Origin: Bisporella sp. PMI_857
Taxonomy: Eukaryota > Ascomycota > Leotiomycetes > Helotiales > Helotiaceae
DNA length: 64,000 nucleotides
Assembly: GCA_021307315.1 (NCBI GenBank)
Contig: JAJSPD010000015.1
Location: 620,001-684,000, forward strand
Direction of reading: 5' to 3'
Both the position numbers and the translations under genes were made by a program. Positions 1-10,420 of this stretch are shown here, one piece after another (the first letter of the stretch is position 1; each line of letters starts with the position of its first letter). The notes beneath the pieces were generated by a model, which was given only the letters and a program-made list of their open reading frames with translations, searched no databases and had not been told where the DNA came from.

Positions 1-682
1 GAGAGGTTCGCGGCGCTGAAGGTATTGACTCCTTGGTCCCAGAGGGTTGCTGTTTTAGTTGGCGGGAGGGTAATATCTAAGAACGCTGCGTGGAGGCTCC
101 TGCCTAACCTATCAGCAATACTCAAGACCAAACTTCAAAGATAGAGAGAGCTAACCAGTCGAAAAAAACTCCGTTGTTCACGGCAGTCCAATGGAAAACC
201 GTGCCATTAGCTTTAGCATCACGTGCTTTCTGGTCAAGAAACTCAATGATCTTGAATCTCTCTGCAACGGACTCCTCAAGCTCAGGGACAGGGGCTTTGA
301 TGTCTATCGATCCCCATTCGCTTGGTATGAATCGGATGACGCCTGCTTCAATTGCTGCTTCAATGATATTATATTGTATGCCAAAGGCGTTGTCGTTTAG
401 GCCGCAGATGACGGCATCTTGGCCTTTGAGTGCTTCAACTAAGGCAGCGTGGGAGGTATAATCAGCCTTCCTAACTTCGACGCCAGAGGGGAACGTGGCG
501 CTGGAATCGGGACGACTGATGGCGGAGACGTTGAAAGCTTCATTGGCAAGAAGGGCTTTGACTATTGGGGCACCTATTGTACCACTGGCCTATGAATATC
601 TAGGCTTTAGCAGTATTGAAGAACGAGTTATACATAAACTCACCCCAACGACAGTAACTTTCTTAATAGCGCGGGATGCCAT
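1..682 (-). CDS. NmrA-like / isoflavone reductase-like NAD(P)-binding protein (C-terminus beyond window edge)
   Basis: Three exons are readable on the minus strand: 682-644, 589-156 and 99 to the edge. The joined protein begins MASRAIKKVTVVG, runs into ASGTIGAPIV, and so rebuilds the glycine-rich dinucleotide-binding loop of the atypical short-chain dehydrogenase / NmrA fold. Further on come an RPDS segment, a DAVICGL strand and the RFIPSEWG motif typical of fungal isoflavone-reductase-like proteins. Donors are gtgagt and gttagc; acceptors are catag and ggcag. The first join leaves the phase unchanged and the second splits a Trp codon. About 190 residues are visible of the usual 300 or so. 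Members are oxidoreductases or redox-sensing regulators, and the substrate cannot be told from sequence. It is an incomplete gene only because of the window boundary; no internal stop is seen. Confidence 0.85.
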
Positions 683-1514
683 TGAGAATGATGCAATATC
701 GATGTTCTTAGATTGAGTAGATCCAAGGATTTCTGGAAAAGGCCAAAAGCGAAGCAACGAAGGGTAAAGTAGATAGTCGTCTATCAACTCGTATCATAAG
801 TAATGCTTTATAATCTACGGATAACCGTCCATCTCTACTCGCCAAGCTATCCAAGCCTTTCCACATAACGCATTATTACGTGATAATATGCTGGCTATTG
901 GTCTTCAATCAGAACATATGAAGTGACGCGTACAAGCAAAATATGATAATTTGGATGGCCCAGTATCTAGCATCACACAGCATTCAGTACCAGGCACCTC
1001 TCTTGGTCTCAGCCATCTCGGATGAATAGATATACCGATTCTGCATTTATGACACGAACCCGTCGAGTCGGCAGAGGATTGACTTCACGGCACGACTAAA
1101 TGCCATACACAAGGCGACGGAGTCCACGGCCAGCGAAACTAGTAATACAGATTCAGGCTTCCGATCCACAGCATGATAACACCAAACTCCGCATCTTCAG
1201 CTTGATAATCAGGCCAAGAAAAATTTACGTCAGATAAACCCTGGAAATTGCAACATGTTACAAAGGTTGAAGGGAATAGAACAAGAAGACAAAAGAATAA
1301 CGCAATTTTCTATGTTGGTTACTGGTAATTTAGGGTCCTAATTAGGGTCTGCATGTTAGGTACTTGCATTTGAAAATGTGGAACATGACGTATGCAACAG
1401 AGTCGATATACGGGTATATTCAATCAGTATGATTCCATCCGTATGGCAATACAATTCGTAACGCCCGTTTTCATAAATCATTGCTTATTGATATTGACTC
1501 TTCAATAGACTTGA
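683..1514. other. Intergenic spacer between the NmrA-like gene and LCP5
   Basis: This 832-base stretch holds the promoter side of the NmrA-like gene and the 3' side of LCP5. It is AT-rich, has no open frame with coding character and no repeat or RNA gene that I can see. Confidence 0.6.
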
Positions 1515-2630
1515 CTACCTCTTCCCTCTGTCTCTCCGACCAATGTCTTGGACTTTTTGTCTCTTTGCAAAGCCCATCTCAGCCCCGCCGGAACTTCTAG
1601 GTCCATCCTCTGTCGCTCTTTTTCGACTTTTCTCAAGTACACTACGACCTTCCCCAGTTTTCCTCTTCGTCAACCTCTCTATACGATCGATGCCTTCGCC
1701 TAGACCTCTCCATTCTTCACCACCATAGCCTGCATCTTTCCTTCCACCCTTCTTCGCGCGTTCCTTCTTGCTCTCTTTAGGTAATCTCACATAGTTCGTC
1801 TCTTCATACTCCTTTCTGGCTCTCTCCTCTTCTCTCTGCTTCTCGCTCTTATTCCTTCTGCCGCCATCAATGATACCACTTCCAATGCTAGGCTCAGCAT
1901 ATGGCGCCGCTGACATCTCTGTATTGATGTACTCGTCAAGCGTAGCAGACTTGTTGGGTTTTCTAGCCTCCTTTTCTCGTCTCTCAGTAGTTGGCATTGC
2001 CGTAGGTTGAATTCGAGGTGGCTTGTAAAGTCCATCCTCTGACGTCTTATTGTCTTCCTCTGCTCCAGCAAATGAAGGGCGGGTGAGTGCTGAGGGATTT
2101 GGCCTATACTGCAAGTCATTGATCTCGGAAGCTTTCATCGCTACCCCACCAGCGTCAGATGTGGACTCTTGGTCCGAATCATCCTCTGATTCCTCACTAC
2201 CGCCGTTATCCTCAGCAGATTTCTTCCGAGAAGCGCCATTCGATTTCATCGTGCCATTGATTTTGGTTGCATTCTCAGCATCTTGTGCTGCCCTTAGAAC
2301 TTTGTCGATTTGGTACTTCAGCTTCCCCTCTAAATTCAATGCCCCCCTTTCAAGAAAGACCGTTAATTCGACCAATTTCTTGACTACCAGATTGTCTAGC
2401 GGTTCCTCATCTTTAGTGTTAGAAGAAGACCTGCGATTGCGCAGTTTGAGGAGGATCAGGAAGACGAGATTTTGTAGATAAGATAGGAAGAGCTCGTTCT
2501 TGGTATTTAAGAGGGATATTCCGTCTTTTGGAGGCGCGAGTGTGGGGGTCTTTTCTGCAGAATCGGATGCGGCAGTTAATGATTGGGTGAGGGTATTCAG
2601 CAGTGCTGAAAGAGAAGATGTGACTGCCAT
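1515..2630 (-). CDS. LCP5: LCP5/neuroguidin-type U3 snoRNP (SSU processome) protein
   Basis: A single-exon frame of 371 residues. The N-terminal 130 or so residues show the Sas10/Utp3/C1D helical signature: a leucine-rich segment ending LLKLRNR, then DEEPLDNLVVKKLVELTVFL and KLKYQIDKVL, which is the C1D/Lcp5 core. The middle is acidic and serine-rich (EESEDDSDQES, about residues 144-155). It is followed by the motif ALTRPSFAG/YKPPRI and a basic tail with ERLTKRKTGEG, EKSRKR and a final RRDRGKR. Known family members act in the nucleolus in early 18S rRNA processing with U3 snoRNA, and this job is inferred from that. No intron is needed. The start is the first ATG of the frame. It is divergent from the TM9 gene with about 395 bases between the two start codons, so a shared promoter is likely. 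Confidence 0.88.
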   Translation of the reverse strand: MAVTSSLSALLNTLTQSLTAASDSAEKTPTLAPPKDGISLLNTKNELFLSYLQNLVFLILLKLRNRRSSSNTKDEEPLDNLVVKKLVELTVFLERGALNLEGKLKYQIDKVLRAAQDAENATKINGTMKSNGASRKKSAEDNGGSEESEDDSDQESTSDAGGVAMKASEINDLQYRPNPSALTRPSFAGAEEDNKTSEDGLYKPPRIQPTAMPTTERREKEARKPNKSATLDEYINTEMSAAPYAEPSIGSGIIDGGRRNKSEKQREEERARKEYEETNYVRLPKESKKERAKKGGRKDAGYGGEEWRGLGEGIDRIERLTKRKTGEGRSVLEKSRKRATEDGPRSSGGAEMGFAKRQKVQDIGRRDRGKR

Positions 2631-3025
2631 GATTTCCTTATGGTAAGTTAGTCAAATTTGTTGTCGCGTTGAAACTTTTATTTTCCATGACCCACCTCAC
2701 GGAAAAAGGTAATGCCGATGTGGATCCCGATAGAGACAGGTTGCTGAAGCTTATTTCAAGACTTCGAGGCTGACGCGGAAGTACACTCTTTCTCCTATTT
2801 CTTGAAAGGATTGACCGCATTTGAGAAAACAGCTTTCGCAAGATTCACCAAACCTGCCTCGCCTGATTGTCTGATGGATAATTAGCTTTGGCGCTTGAGT
2901 CAATGTGTGTACAATAAGAAGGCTTTCCCGTAAGTTCAACATTGTCTCTGCCTCCTGATTTTGTCCAACAAAATACTCAGATCTGTCTGTGCGAAACACA
3001 GCTAACTTGTATTGTTAAGATATTC
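2631..3025. promoter_or_regulatory. Divergent promoter region LCP5 / TM9 nonaspanin
   Basis: The 395 bases between the start codons of two divergent genes must carry both promoters. The TM9 frame stays open upstream of the chosen ATG, but that extension is not signal-peptide-like. No clear TATA box or repeated operator is visible. Confidence 0.5.
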
Positions 3026-5026
3026 ATGATGCGTCCAAGAGACCCGTTCACATCTGCTGTACTTCTTGCTTCGTTGTTTGCAGCTCCAGCGAAAGCGTTT
3101 TACCTTCCAGGCGTTGCGCCAACATCCTACAAAAATGGCGACCTGGTCCCGCTCAACGTCAACAGGCTCACACCTGTTGGATCCAATATAGACGGAACGC
3201 TTCGATCAGTAGTATCATTCGACTATTACCACCCGGCTTTCCATTTCTGCAGGCCTGATCCTGAACCAAAATATGTCTCAGAGAGCTTGGGAAGCATCTT
3301 GTTTGGAGACCGGATCATGACATCGCCTTTTCAGCTCAAGATGGGTATTAACGACACTTGCAAACATCTATGTGGGCAGAAGAAGTTTGATCAACAGTCA
3401 GCACATTTTGTGAACCGAAGAATAGCACAAGGCTTCGCGCTAAACTGGCTTGTGGATGGACTACCTGCTGGACAGTTGATCGAGGATGAGGTTACAAAAA
3501 CAAAATTTTACAGCCAGGGCTTCGCATTAGGCAGTATTGACCAGAAGGATGTGCACTTGAACAACCACTACGATATCTTGATTGATTACCACGAAGTCTC
3601 AGAGGATCAATACAGAGTTGTTGGAGTCATTGTTCAACCGGATTCGAGGCTAACAACGTTGGATGGAGATGGGGGAGCTGTCCACAACCAAGGACACTGC
3701 GGCGAAAACGGCCCTAAGCTAACACTCCAGGAGAACGGGGAGACAGAAGTACAATTCTCGTACAGCGTCTACTGGAGACCTTCTCCAACAGCATGGGCTA
3801 CAAGATGGGACAAGTATTTGCACGTCTTTGATCCTAAGATACACTGGTTTTCCTTGATCAACTCTGCAGTTATTGTCGTCTTCTTGACCATAACAGTTGT
3901 ATCGATCCTTCTTCGGGCATTACGCAAAGATATCCAGCGCTACAACCGCCTTGATAATATTAACCTCGACGACCTATCTGGAACATCTGCTGTGGCTGAG
4001 GATGGCGTCCAAGAAGATTCTGGTTGGAAGCTAGTACATGGAGATGTATTCCGTACTCCAAGCCACCCACTTATCTTGAGTGTATTCCTAGGAAATGGAG
4101 CTCAGCTCTTTGTCATGACTGGTTTCACTATCGTCTTTGCGCTCCTCGGGTTCCTCTCGCCATCAAACCGTGGCTCCTTGGGCACCTTAATGATCTTGCT
4201 CTATACAGTTTTGGGATTTATTGGAGGTTATGTGTCCTCCCGGGTCTATAAAACATTCAACGGTGAACGGTGGAAGCTGAACATTGCTCTTACTCCTCTA
4301 TTGGTCCCCGGAATCGTATTCTCAGTCTTCTTCCTCCTGAATCTATTCCTCTGGGCCAAGCAGTCATCTGGAGCTGTCCCATTTACTACTATGCTTGTCA
4401 TAGTAGGAATATGGTTCTTGATCTCAGTTCCGCTCTCCTTTGCCGGCAGCTGGGTTGGATTCCGTCAACCAGCTATATCGCCACCTGTGCGCACGAATCA
4501 AATCCCACGCCAAATACCACAAAGCTCCACATATATGCGACCGCTTCCATCTATGCTTCTTGGGGGCATTCTTCCATTTGGAGCTATATTCGTTGAGCTC
4601 TACTTCATAATGTCCTCTATCTGGTTCAGCAAAGTCTACTATATGTTTGGCTTTCTTTTCCTATGCTATGGTCTCATGATTATTACGTGCGCTACGGTCA
4701 CTGTTCTCATGATATACTTCTTACTTTGCAGTGAGAACTACCACTGGCACTGGAGAGCATTCATGACTGCCGGTGCGTCAGCCTTCTACGTATTTGCCAA
4801 TGCAATGATATATTGGCTCACGAAGCTACAACTTGGAGGATTGGCTGGAAGCGTCCTATATATCGGATATAGTGCTCTTATCTCTTTCCTTTTCTTCATC
4901 CTCACTGGTAAGCAGTCCGAGTCTTCCATTAACGCGAAAATTTCTAACTTATCTACAGGCTCAATCGGCTTTTTCACCAGTTGGGCATTTGTACAGAAGA
5001 TATATGGATCTATCAAAATCGATTAA
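3026..5026 (+). CDS. TM9 superfamily (EMP70/nonaspanin) endomembrane protein
   Basis: Two exons, 3026-4907 and 4959-5026, giving 649 residues. I start at the ATG ATG pair at 3026 because it opens a classic signal peptide (SAVLLASLFAAPAKA); the frame is open further upstream but that part is hydrophilic. After cleavage comes the lumenal domain starting FYLPGVAPTSYKNGD, with the family's VNRLTPV and the CxxxC pair CKHLC, then nine hydrophobic segments from about residue 280 onward. The C-terminus ends KIYGSIKID, which carries the KxD Golgi-retention signal of TM9 proteins. The last intron (51 nt, gtaagc..ctacag) keeps frame and has no stop, so the unspliced frame reads through it; family conservation (LTG joined to SIGFF) says it is removed. 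TM9 proteins sit in Golgi/endosomes and affect sorting of membrane proteins and adhesion. Confidence 0.93.
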   Translation: MMRPRDPFTSAVLLASLFAAPAKAFYLPGVAPTSYKNGDLVPLNVNRLTPVGSNIDGTLRSVVSFDYYHPAFHFCRPDPEPKYVSESLGSILFGDRIMTSPFQLKMGINDTCKHLCGQKKFDQQSAHFVNRRIAQGFALNWLVDGLPAGQLIEDEVTKTKFYSQGFALGSIDQKDVHLNNHYDILIDYHEVSEDQYRVVGVIVQPDSRLTTLDGDGGAVHNQGHCGENGPKLTLQENGETEVQFSYSVYWRPSPTAWATRWDKYLHVFDPKIHWFSLINSAVIVVFLTITVVSILLRALRKDIQRYNRLDNINLDDLSGTSAVAEDGVQEDSGWKLVHGDVFRTPSHPLILSVFLGNGAQLFVMTGFTIVFALLGFLSPSNRGSLGTLMILLYTVLGFIGGYVSSRVYKTFNGERWKLNIALTPLLVPGIVFSVFFLLNLFLWAKQSSGAVPFTTMLVIVGIWFLISVPLSFAGSWVGFRQPAISPPVRTNQIPRQIPQSSTYMRPLPSMLLGGILPFGAIFVELYFIMSSIWFSKVYYMFGFLFLCYGLMIITCATVTVLMIYFLLCSENYHWHWRAFMTAGASAFYVFANAMIYWLTKLQLGGLAGSVLYIGYSALISFLFFILTGKQSESSINAKISNLSTGSIGFFTSWAFVQKIYGSIKID

Positions 5027-6283
5027 ACTCACCAATGATCGGGCAGGAGATGTATCAGTTGAAGGGGGAAAAAAAAATAACACTTGTGACGATATTGTAC
5101 CATAGGATCTGCTTCATTTCAGCATTTTGACGCGAAGCATGGCGTTCATTAGGGATATCGGTAGAAGTCAATATCCTAGCCCAATGAGAATTTTATGGCC
5201 TATTCTTGATACTATAATTAGCAAAGAAGCTCTCATGAGTACATTTGATTCCTTTCCCTGTTGTATTTCTCGGCTCCTACTATTTTTCTAGGTCTATGTT
5301 ATTGGGCCGTTGATCCCTTAACCCGTCCAGCATGTTTCACCAAACATTGGTTTGTGAGGTCATGCAGGACTTCTCCTAGATGGAAACTCTATATGCATGT
5401 CAAGACAATGCTTGCTCGCTAAATCGTTCCTACCTGGAGCATAACCATGATCTATGGCGGAGACGGCTCAAACATGAAGTGGTCTTTAATTTGCTCAGCA
5501 CCATTCCCCTTGTATCCTTACCTCAGTCTTCTTTCATCCGGCATCATCTCTCTTCGCCCTCATAAAAGACTATCAGTGGACATTCGGACCATATAGACCT
5601 CGTATCCTGCCGGTAGACCAGACCATCGAGCAGGATGCTTCGGGAGCCTTTGCTATAATTTGTGGCACAAAACCTTCACCGGTAAAGGAGGCCAAGAAGG
5701 GAAACAGGTATCGATGTCGGTGCCGGCTCCGAGGACGCAGTCAACGGCACGCGATAAACGACTACAGACGAATGAGCGCAGCACTTTTGGCCCGTCGCGC
5801 GAGTTTGATCTTAAGCGAGTGCTCTGTAAAAAGAAGACGGGAGGATTTATGTCCTGCTACCCTCTCCATGTTAGCCAAAGAGTGGTACGTTGATACCTAA
5901 ATACCTCCAGTCTGTTCTCTCAACATACTAAATATGCGTATATTCATCCAGTTAACAGTTGGTTGGCAATGATGAATAAGCTTGAACGATTGCTTATATG
6001 GGACCAATCTCTAGAAGTTCTCTTCACTGATCCATTCGCGTGTCCTCACGCATTCTAGCTACACATTTATTGTTTTGTTGACGAAGCTGATCGAAGACGT
6101 CCAGTAGCACACGGACTATTGTCGAAGCTGATTGGAGCTTACAATTCAGGGGATGTAGTACACTAAGAGTTCAATTATATATAGAATCTTGGAAGCAGCT
6201 TCATTTTTACAATCTTACAAGTTATGTACACACCAAGACGAGCCAATCTTATAATCACTGGGTTTTTGGCTTCCTCAATAGAT
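5027..6283. other. Convergent intergenic region TM9 / MED4
   Basis: Both flanking genes end here, so 3'UTRs and terminators are expected. An AT-rich stretch around 6170-6250 probably belongs to the MED4 3' end. The open frames at 5380-5565 and 5660-5893 are short, lack recognisable motifs and look like chance. Confidence 0.55.
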
Positions 6284-7247
6284 CTACTCAGAATCATCCT
6301 CATCAAAATCAACCAAGCCAGTGAACTGTGCCACCTCTGAAGGTCCAGCGCCAGAAGGTCTCTGCTCCTGTTCCCTTGGTCTCTCTTCCTGCCTTGGTCT
6401 CTGCTCCTTTTGCGGCACCTTAACCTCCTCTACTACTTGTGACTGCTGTGGCTCCGCTACGGCTTCCGCCACTTGCTCTTCTGGCGGCCCAACCATTGCT
6501 GGATCTTGACCTTTATCTATGATCTGTCTAAGGTAGCCCAGCGCCCCCATCTTAATCATGTTGTCCGAAGGCCATGGCAGCCATTGCTCGTCAGCGCCGG
6601 GTCTTATAGAGTTTGCGATGTGGTCAGGTAGTGCTACAGACGGGCCATCTTTGACTGCACCTTCTGGAGCATCCACGCTCCCCATCCCGCCCATGACTAC
6701 ATCTTTATCAACGCCGTTTATAGCAGGAGCCGGTGTGCTGGTGCCATTGGTTGCCGGCTCTGACCTGCTTTCCTGACCTGCGGCTGCCTCTGCTTCGCTA
6801 GTTCCTCCGGCTTGTGCCTGGCCATACAGAAACGTAGGCGGGATAGTGAATTTGCTGATCCGGCGAGCGTACGATAGCAGTTCCGAGTACTCGATCGGAT
6901 ACGTGTTCTCTGGAAAGGTCGTCGCTGGGATGTCTAAGAGCTCGCGGCGCGCGTCGCGGAGCAGTGAGGCGGTCTCGCAAATTGTGGTATCCAGCCTGCT
7001 GGCTTCTTCGCGGAGGGAGATGATCTTGGCGTAGTTGGCTTGGTGGGTTGACACTGTAACGCATTAGTGGAACTGAAAGCTGGCGTCGAGGAACCTTACA
7101 GGTCTTTAGACCGTCTGTTAACTCGGCATCTGCTTTAACAAGGTCTGTAGCAAGAGTCGTGGAAGGATTGTACACCGCAATTGATTGTATTAACTTTGCA
7201 AGCGCAGCCTCGATGCGCTCGAAGCGGCTGTCAATTAAGTCATCCAT
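6284..7247 (-). CDS. MED4: Mediator complex subunit 4
   Basis: Two exons, 7247-7100 and 7053-6284, joined across a 46-nt intron (gtaagg..gttacag) that splits a Leu codon, giving 305 residues. The N-terminus MDDLIDSRFERIEAAL leads into a helical region. The join restores the family hallmark GLKTLSTHQANYAKI, followed by an EEASRLD coiled region and then YPIEYSELLSYARRISKFT with a proline-rich PPTF, all typical of Med4. The C-terminal third is low-complexity, rich in Glu, Gln, Pro and Arg (about residues 245-290), and ends in the acidic DFDEDDSE. MED4 is a middle-module subunit of Mediator, bridging transcription factors and RNA polymerase II in the nucleus. The length fits fungal homologues. 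The 3' end faces the TM9 gene. Confidence 0.93.
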
Positions 7248-9030
7248 AATATGGAAACGTTATTTGGAAAGTTGAGGTAGGAGGTTGTCGAAGGCTCGAA
7301 TTCCTAGCTTGCAAAACGCGTTCCTGAAGTTAAGAAAGCGGATAGTCACATGATGCGGACCTTCAGTTGGCTTTTATTGGCATATATATTTGGTCCTGAT
7401 GTTGATACTGCAGATTAATGGTCAAAGCTTCTCAGTAAATCAATCAGTGCTAACTAGAGGGATCTCTCTCTCTCTCTACTCTATCCCATAGCTGCGGCTT
7501 GTTGTAAACAATCTGTGCTACATGCCTTCATAGCCACCTTCGCTCCACTTGTAGACTCACTCACTAATACTCCCAACTAATCTGCCATCCTTGAATTCCT
7601 TCGGTTTAGTATAGGGAAAGTAAATATCAGCACACGCCCAAGGCGAACTTGCCATGGTAAGCCCGAGCCGTGAATCAGTATTCCCTGCGCGGCGAAGTCA
7701 TTGTTATCTCAGTTCTGCCTGTGACAGTACCTACTGGTGAGGCTATGCCTTACTTCTACACTTCCTCATGGCCAGTGATCTCCAGCCTGCTGTAAAATGC
7801 AATCTACCTCTTGTGTAACCATCGGATTCTCAGCCATGGCAAGGTCAATAATACAAAAGTCTTCCATGACTCGGCTGGATGATCGTTGAATGAGGGAATT
7901 TACAGAAGTGGGAGGTGGTGGCCAAGGGAATAGTATATGGCAAGTAAGCCGCCTAGGAGGCATAGAATCTTCGATGTGGAGGAACCAAAGGAGGCTTTGA
8001 AGTCATTCCTCTGGTTGCCAAGAGGCCCTCATTTTCCGACTGGAGGAGCAAAGCGTACACCAAGGCGAAGCTTTGCTTGGGCAGAGCACCAAGAAAAGGG
8101 CAATGTCATATCCATGTACAGACATGAAGTCGGTACTTTTGATGCAAGGAGAGTTCCGGAACTGATGAATCGTGTCGTTCTGCGTCCTGCCAGAAAAGGA
8201 AGTAAAACGAAGGAGCAGAGCGTGCAATGGTAAGGGGTTGCTACCCCAAGCACGTGTACAACTTCCAGGTGGTGACAGTGATACATTTGTGCGGCGTGGA
8301 ATCCTCAGAGGATGTCGGTATCTAAGACAGGATCTCTTCCCAACCTCCAATCAAGGTGGGCCATAGTCTTCATTAATGAACCCTCTTCAAATCCTGGAGT
8401 CGTGTTTTCCATCCCATCAATAACCAAAGAAATCAAGTTCAAAACCAAGTAAGCATCCCTAGAAATTGTCTAGATTCTGAAACACAGCCTCTAATACGGC
8501 AGGCCATTCGCAGCCTATTGTCCCTCCATAAGCGAAGATCCTCCTTGACACCGAGTTGAACGAGGGGTTATTATCTTTCGCCTCAAACCTCATCCTATCT
8601 TACTTGTACACACCACGAAGAGCCCAAATTGCAAAAGTATCCAAAAAAGTCCTACATAGCACAGCCTGATCCGGCGCGATCTTTCTGCAAAGGCGCAGCA
8701 TTCACAGCGACACATACAATTGAGAAACGCGGGCGTCGGCGGTTACCTCATAAGCCGACTAACGACCCACCACGATCTCGCTGCGTGTTCTATTTGCGCC
8801 GGCACCGACACTCCAAGTTCTCCTTCAAGTCGTTTTGAAGTTTCAAAGCTCATAGACGAGTCACGTTGTTAGTATTTCCTATGAATTGTTGCCAACTTGT
8901 GGCTAATCACATTTCAATTCATAGGATTCACACCCTCTGATAGCTCAGGCATTGCGCTTGACTTCAGCAAACATAGTCGCATAACACTCACATACTTGGA
9001 ATCAATAACAGGGTTTGGAAAGACTATAAA
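7248..9030. other. Long divergent spacer MED4 / NCS-1
   Basis: About 1.8 kb separates two divergent genes. It contains a CT-dinucleotide run near 7467-7481 and overlapping frames around 7937-8350 on both strands. None of these frames shows a family motif or splice context that convinces me. The right part is presumably the 5'UTR and promoter of the calcium sensor gene. Confidence 0.5.
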
Positions 9031-10420
9031 ATGGGGAAATCGTGAGTGGAGGCTTCAGTTACTACTCCTGTATCTTTCGCGCTCGTCCTACATCTAGCCT
9101 ATATATGCGGTACTACACCGGACGATACTGTTGGGAGGCTCAAATAGAGGCCGCCATTGAAGAGATTGAGCTCGATACAGATTGGAATGCTCTTTATCCA
9201 GCTGTATTTGCATATCTTAGCACCAGAGCTTTTGTTCAGGACAGCGATCATCTTCACTGGTTGGGGGCGCATCCTTAATTGTGAAACAATCAGCGAAACC
9301 ATGTTTATGGACAACACCCCAAGACTCAGAGGCGGATCTAGCGGAATGGATGCAGTGTGTTTTGCTTATAGCTTAACATAGCTGGATGCGATTTATTTAG
9401 CTCCAAGTATGGTTAAGGCTCAGCTTTCTTAGAGAAATAGCTCCCAGACAGAGCTTGCCAAGACAAGGGTCTCTGAGCGATTCACTTGAAGGCCGCCTCC
9501 TCTTCAATCCCACAAACTTTGTTTTGCAATTATGGATTATACGATGTTTCTGCGGCGTCTCTTTGTGTTACAGATTACACTGCCCCTTCTTTCAATACCT
9601 TCTCTATTTGATCTTTATTTATTACAACAAGATCATTTTGAAAATAATGAGCTAACGTTGCGTCTAGTCAGTCAAAGCTGTCGCAAGAGCAGATCAGTGA
9701 ACTTCAGCGATCTACTCATTTCGACAAGAAAGAGTTGCAACAATGGTATAAAGGTAAAATCTATATTCTATGGTGCTTTCTCGGATCTAAATTATGATAG
9801 GATTTTTGAAGGACTGTCCTTCTGGAATGCTCACCAAGGAAGAATTTCAGAAAATTTATCGCCAATTTTTCCCATTCGGTGATCCTTCATCATTTGCAGA
9901 TTATGTTTTCAATGTTTTCGATAGCGATAAGTCCGGCTCGATCGATTTCAAAGAATTCATTTGCGCCCTCAGTGTAACAAGCAGAGGAAAGATGGAAGAT
10001 AAGCTCGATTGGGCATTCCAACTTTACGATATTGATGGCGATGGCAAGATTAGTTATGACGAAATGTTGGCTATTGTTGAGGCAATCTACAAGATGGTAA
10101 ATACAAACTACCCCTTTTATATCAATTCTGGGCGCGTTATGTCAGTAGCAAGTTAGGAGGAGCTCAGACATAACAGCTCAAAGTTATAGACCTCCTCAGC
10201 ACCTCATTTATGGAAACCTTTCTAACTCAGAATTTGTTAGGTCGGCTCTATGGTGAAGCTCCCACAGGACGAAGATACTCCTGAGAAACGAGTAAAGAAA
10301 ATCTTCCGTATGATGGACAAGGACGAAAATGGCAGTCTAGACATGGAGGAGTTCAAGGAGGGCAGTAAGAGAGACGAGACGATTGTATCAGCCCTCTCCC
10401 TTTACGATGGTCTGGTCTGA
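9031..10420 (+). CDS. NCS1: Neuronal calcium sensor 1 / frequenin homologue
   Basis: Four exons: 9031-9041, 9668-9753, 9801-10096 and 10241-10420, giving exactly 190 residues, the family length. The first coding exon is only 11 nt (MGK plus two bases) and precedes a 626-nt intron. The joined N-terminus [12 protein letters not shown] carries the N-myristoylation glycine. The [16 protein letters not shown] segment is the degenerate first EF-hand. Functional EF-hands follow with loops [26 protein letters not shown] and [13 protein letters not shown]. The end is [12 protein letters not shown]-1 binds calcium and in fungi is known to activate the phosphatidylinositol 4-kinase Pik1 at Golgi membranes and to affect growth under calcium stress. 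The long first intron is odd against the 40-60 nt norm of the window and could carry regulatory sequence. Confidence 0.95.

Noticed and set aside
8003..8350. Overlapping frames of 85-115 residues on both strands in the MED4/NCS-1 spacer
   Set aside because: No motif, no splice context, mutually exclusive frames; looks like chance in a GC-richer patch.
9042..9278. Open frame of 78 codons inside the NCS-1 first intron
   Set aside because: Starts at the splice donor itself (GTG) and has no recognisable sequence.
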